Translations under genes and position numbers: made by a program | Shown: positions 63,956-64,000 of the stretch, one piece after another | Layout: each line of letters starts with the position of its first letter | How positions within the stretch are numbered: position 1 is the first letter of the stretch | Notes under the pieces: model-generated | Database searches by the model: none | The model's input: the letters and a program-made list of their open reading frames with translations, nothing else | What the model was told of the DNA's origin: nothing | From: Branchiostoma floridae | Lineage: Eukaryota; Chordata; Leptocardii; Amphioxiformes; Branchiostomatidae | Length of the DNA: 64,000 nucleotides | Assembly (NCBI RefSeq): GCF_000003815.2 | Contig: NC_049990.1 | Span: 14,115,059-14,179,058 of the forward strand | Direction of reading: 5' to 3'

Positions 63956-64000
63956 TTCGAGGTCGAAGTGCCCTCTCATGGACGTGTAACATTAATGTTT

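Noticed and set aside
1-64000. Bacterial-style systems (operons, CRISPR, defence islands)
   Set aside because: Spliced genes, LINEs, LTR elements and low coding density show a eukaryotic genome. No direct-repeat/spacer array was seen.

Overview
This 64-kb window is eukaryotic, AT-rich and intron-bearing. It is almost entirely transposable-element (TE) debris around a few gene-like loci. The mix (PIF/Harbinger, ISL2EU-like THAP/DDE and SWIM-YqaJ genes, CR1/L2-type LINEs with either an L1-like ORF1 or an SGNH-esterase ORF1, Penelope, Helitron-type PIF1, Gypsy LTR elements, many foldbacks and minisatellites) suggests a marine invertebrate, most likely a cephalochordate (amphioxus). That species call is an inference from element style. 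No rRNA, tRNA or CRISPR locus was seen. Two 100-N assembly gaps lie at 19346-19445 and 50688-50787.

Layout. 0-5 kb: a decayed Harbinger transposase (minus), then exons of a SWIM zinc-finger/YqaJ-nuclease gene (plus) with a THAP-like exon antisense between two of them. 5.9-12.95 kb: a CR1-like LINE (minus; L1-type ORF1 plus EN-RT ORF2) interrupted by a younger RTE-like LINE at 8926-11244 with a perfect 13-bp target duplication. 13-15 kb: the YqaJ exons that continue the gene broken by the LINE nest. 16.2-17.4 kb: a Penelope remnant with a hammerhead-like motif upstream. 18.2-18.8 kb: a PIF1/Helitron helicase remnant. 21.1-22.45 kb: the best host-gene candidate, a three-exon gene for a small secreted glycoprotein. 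24.0-25.7 kb: a piggyBac-like candidate. 29-31.4 and 34.6-35.8 kb: two related DDE-transposon copies and a solo end. 31.7-32.0 kb: a MITE. 32.86-34.5 kb: a 42-bp minisatellite followed by a cysteine-protease-like ORF. 37.8 kb: an 83-bp perfect-hairpin micro-MITE. 38.7-41.4 kb: a TE-gene remnant, an L1/Tx1-like RT fragment and an L2-like LINE 5' part.

41794-49470 is the most complete system: an apparently intact 7.7-kb PIF/Harbinger transposon. Its ~74-bp terminal inverted repeats are rich in palindromic TGTAGTCTACTAC-type words. It carries two convergent spliced genes that both read through perfectly: a 415-aa DDE transposase (3 exons) and a 350-aa Myb/SANT-like protein (4 exons, all introns phase 1). 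Between them lies a 148-bp satellite and decayed duplications of the Myb gene's 3' end. In known Harbinger elements the two proteins act together, the Myb-like protein binding the ends and helping bring the transposase to DNA.

50.38-51.13 kb: a ~743-bp foldback element with TTAA duplications and the assembly gap in its loop. 51.33-53.59 kb: a short LTR retrotransposon (tRNA-Leu primer site, polypurine tract, 31-bp minisatellite) whose 3' LTR alone carries a 320-bp insertion. 54.9-56.0 kb: a deleted Gypsy element (300-bp LTR, tRNA-Glu primer site, integrase tail). 56-64 kb: scattered exon-like pieces, a FLYWCH zinc-finger exon, a LINE tail and a 66-bp coding minisatellite.
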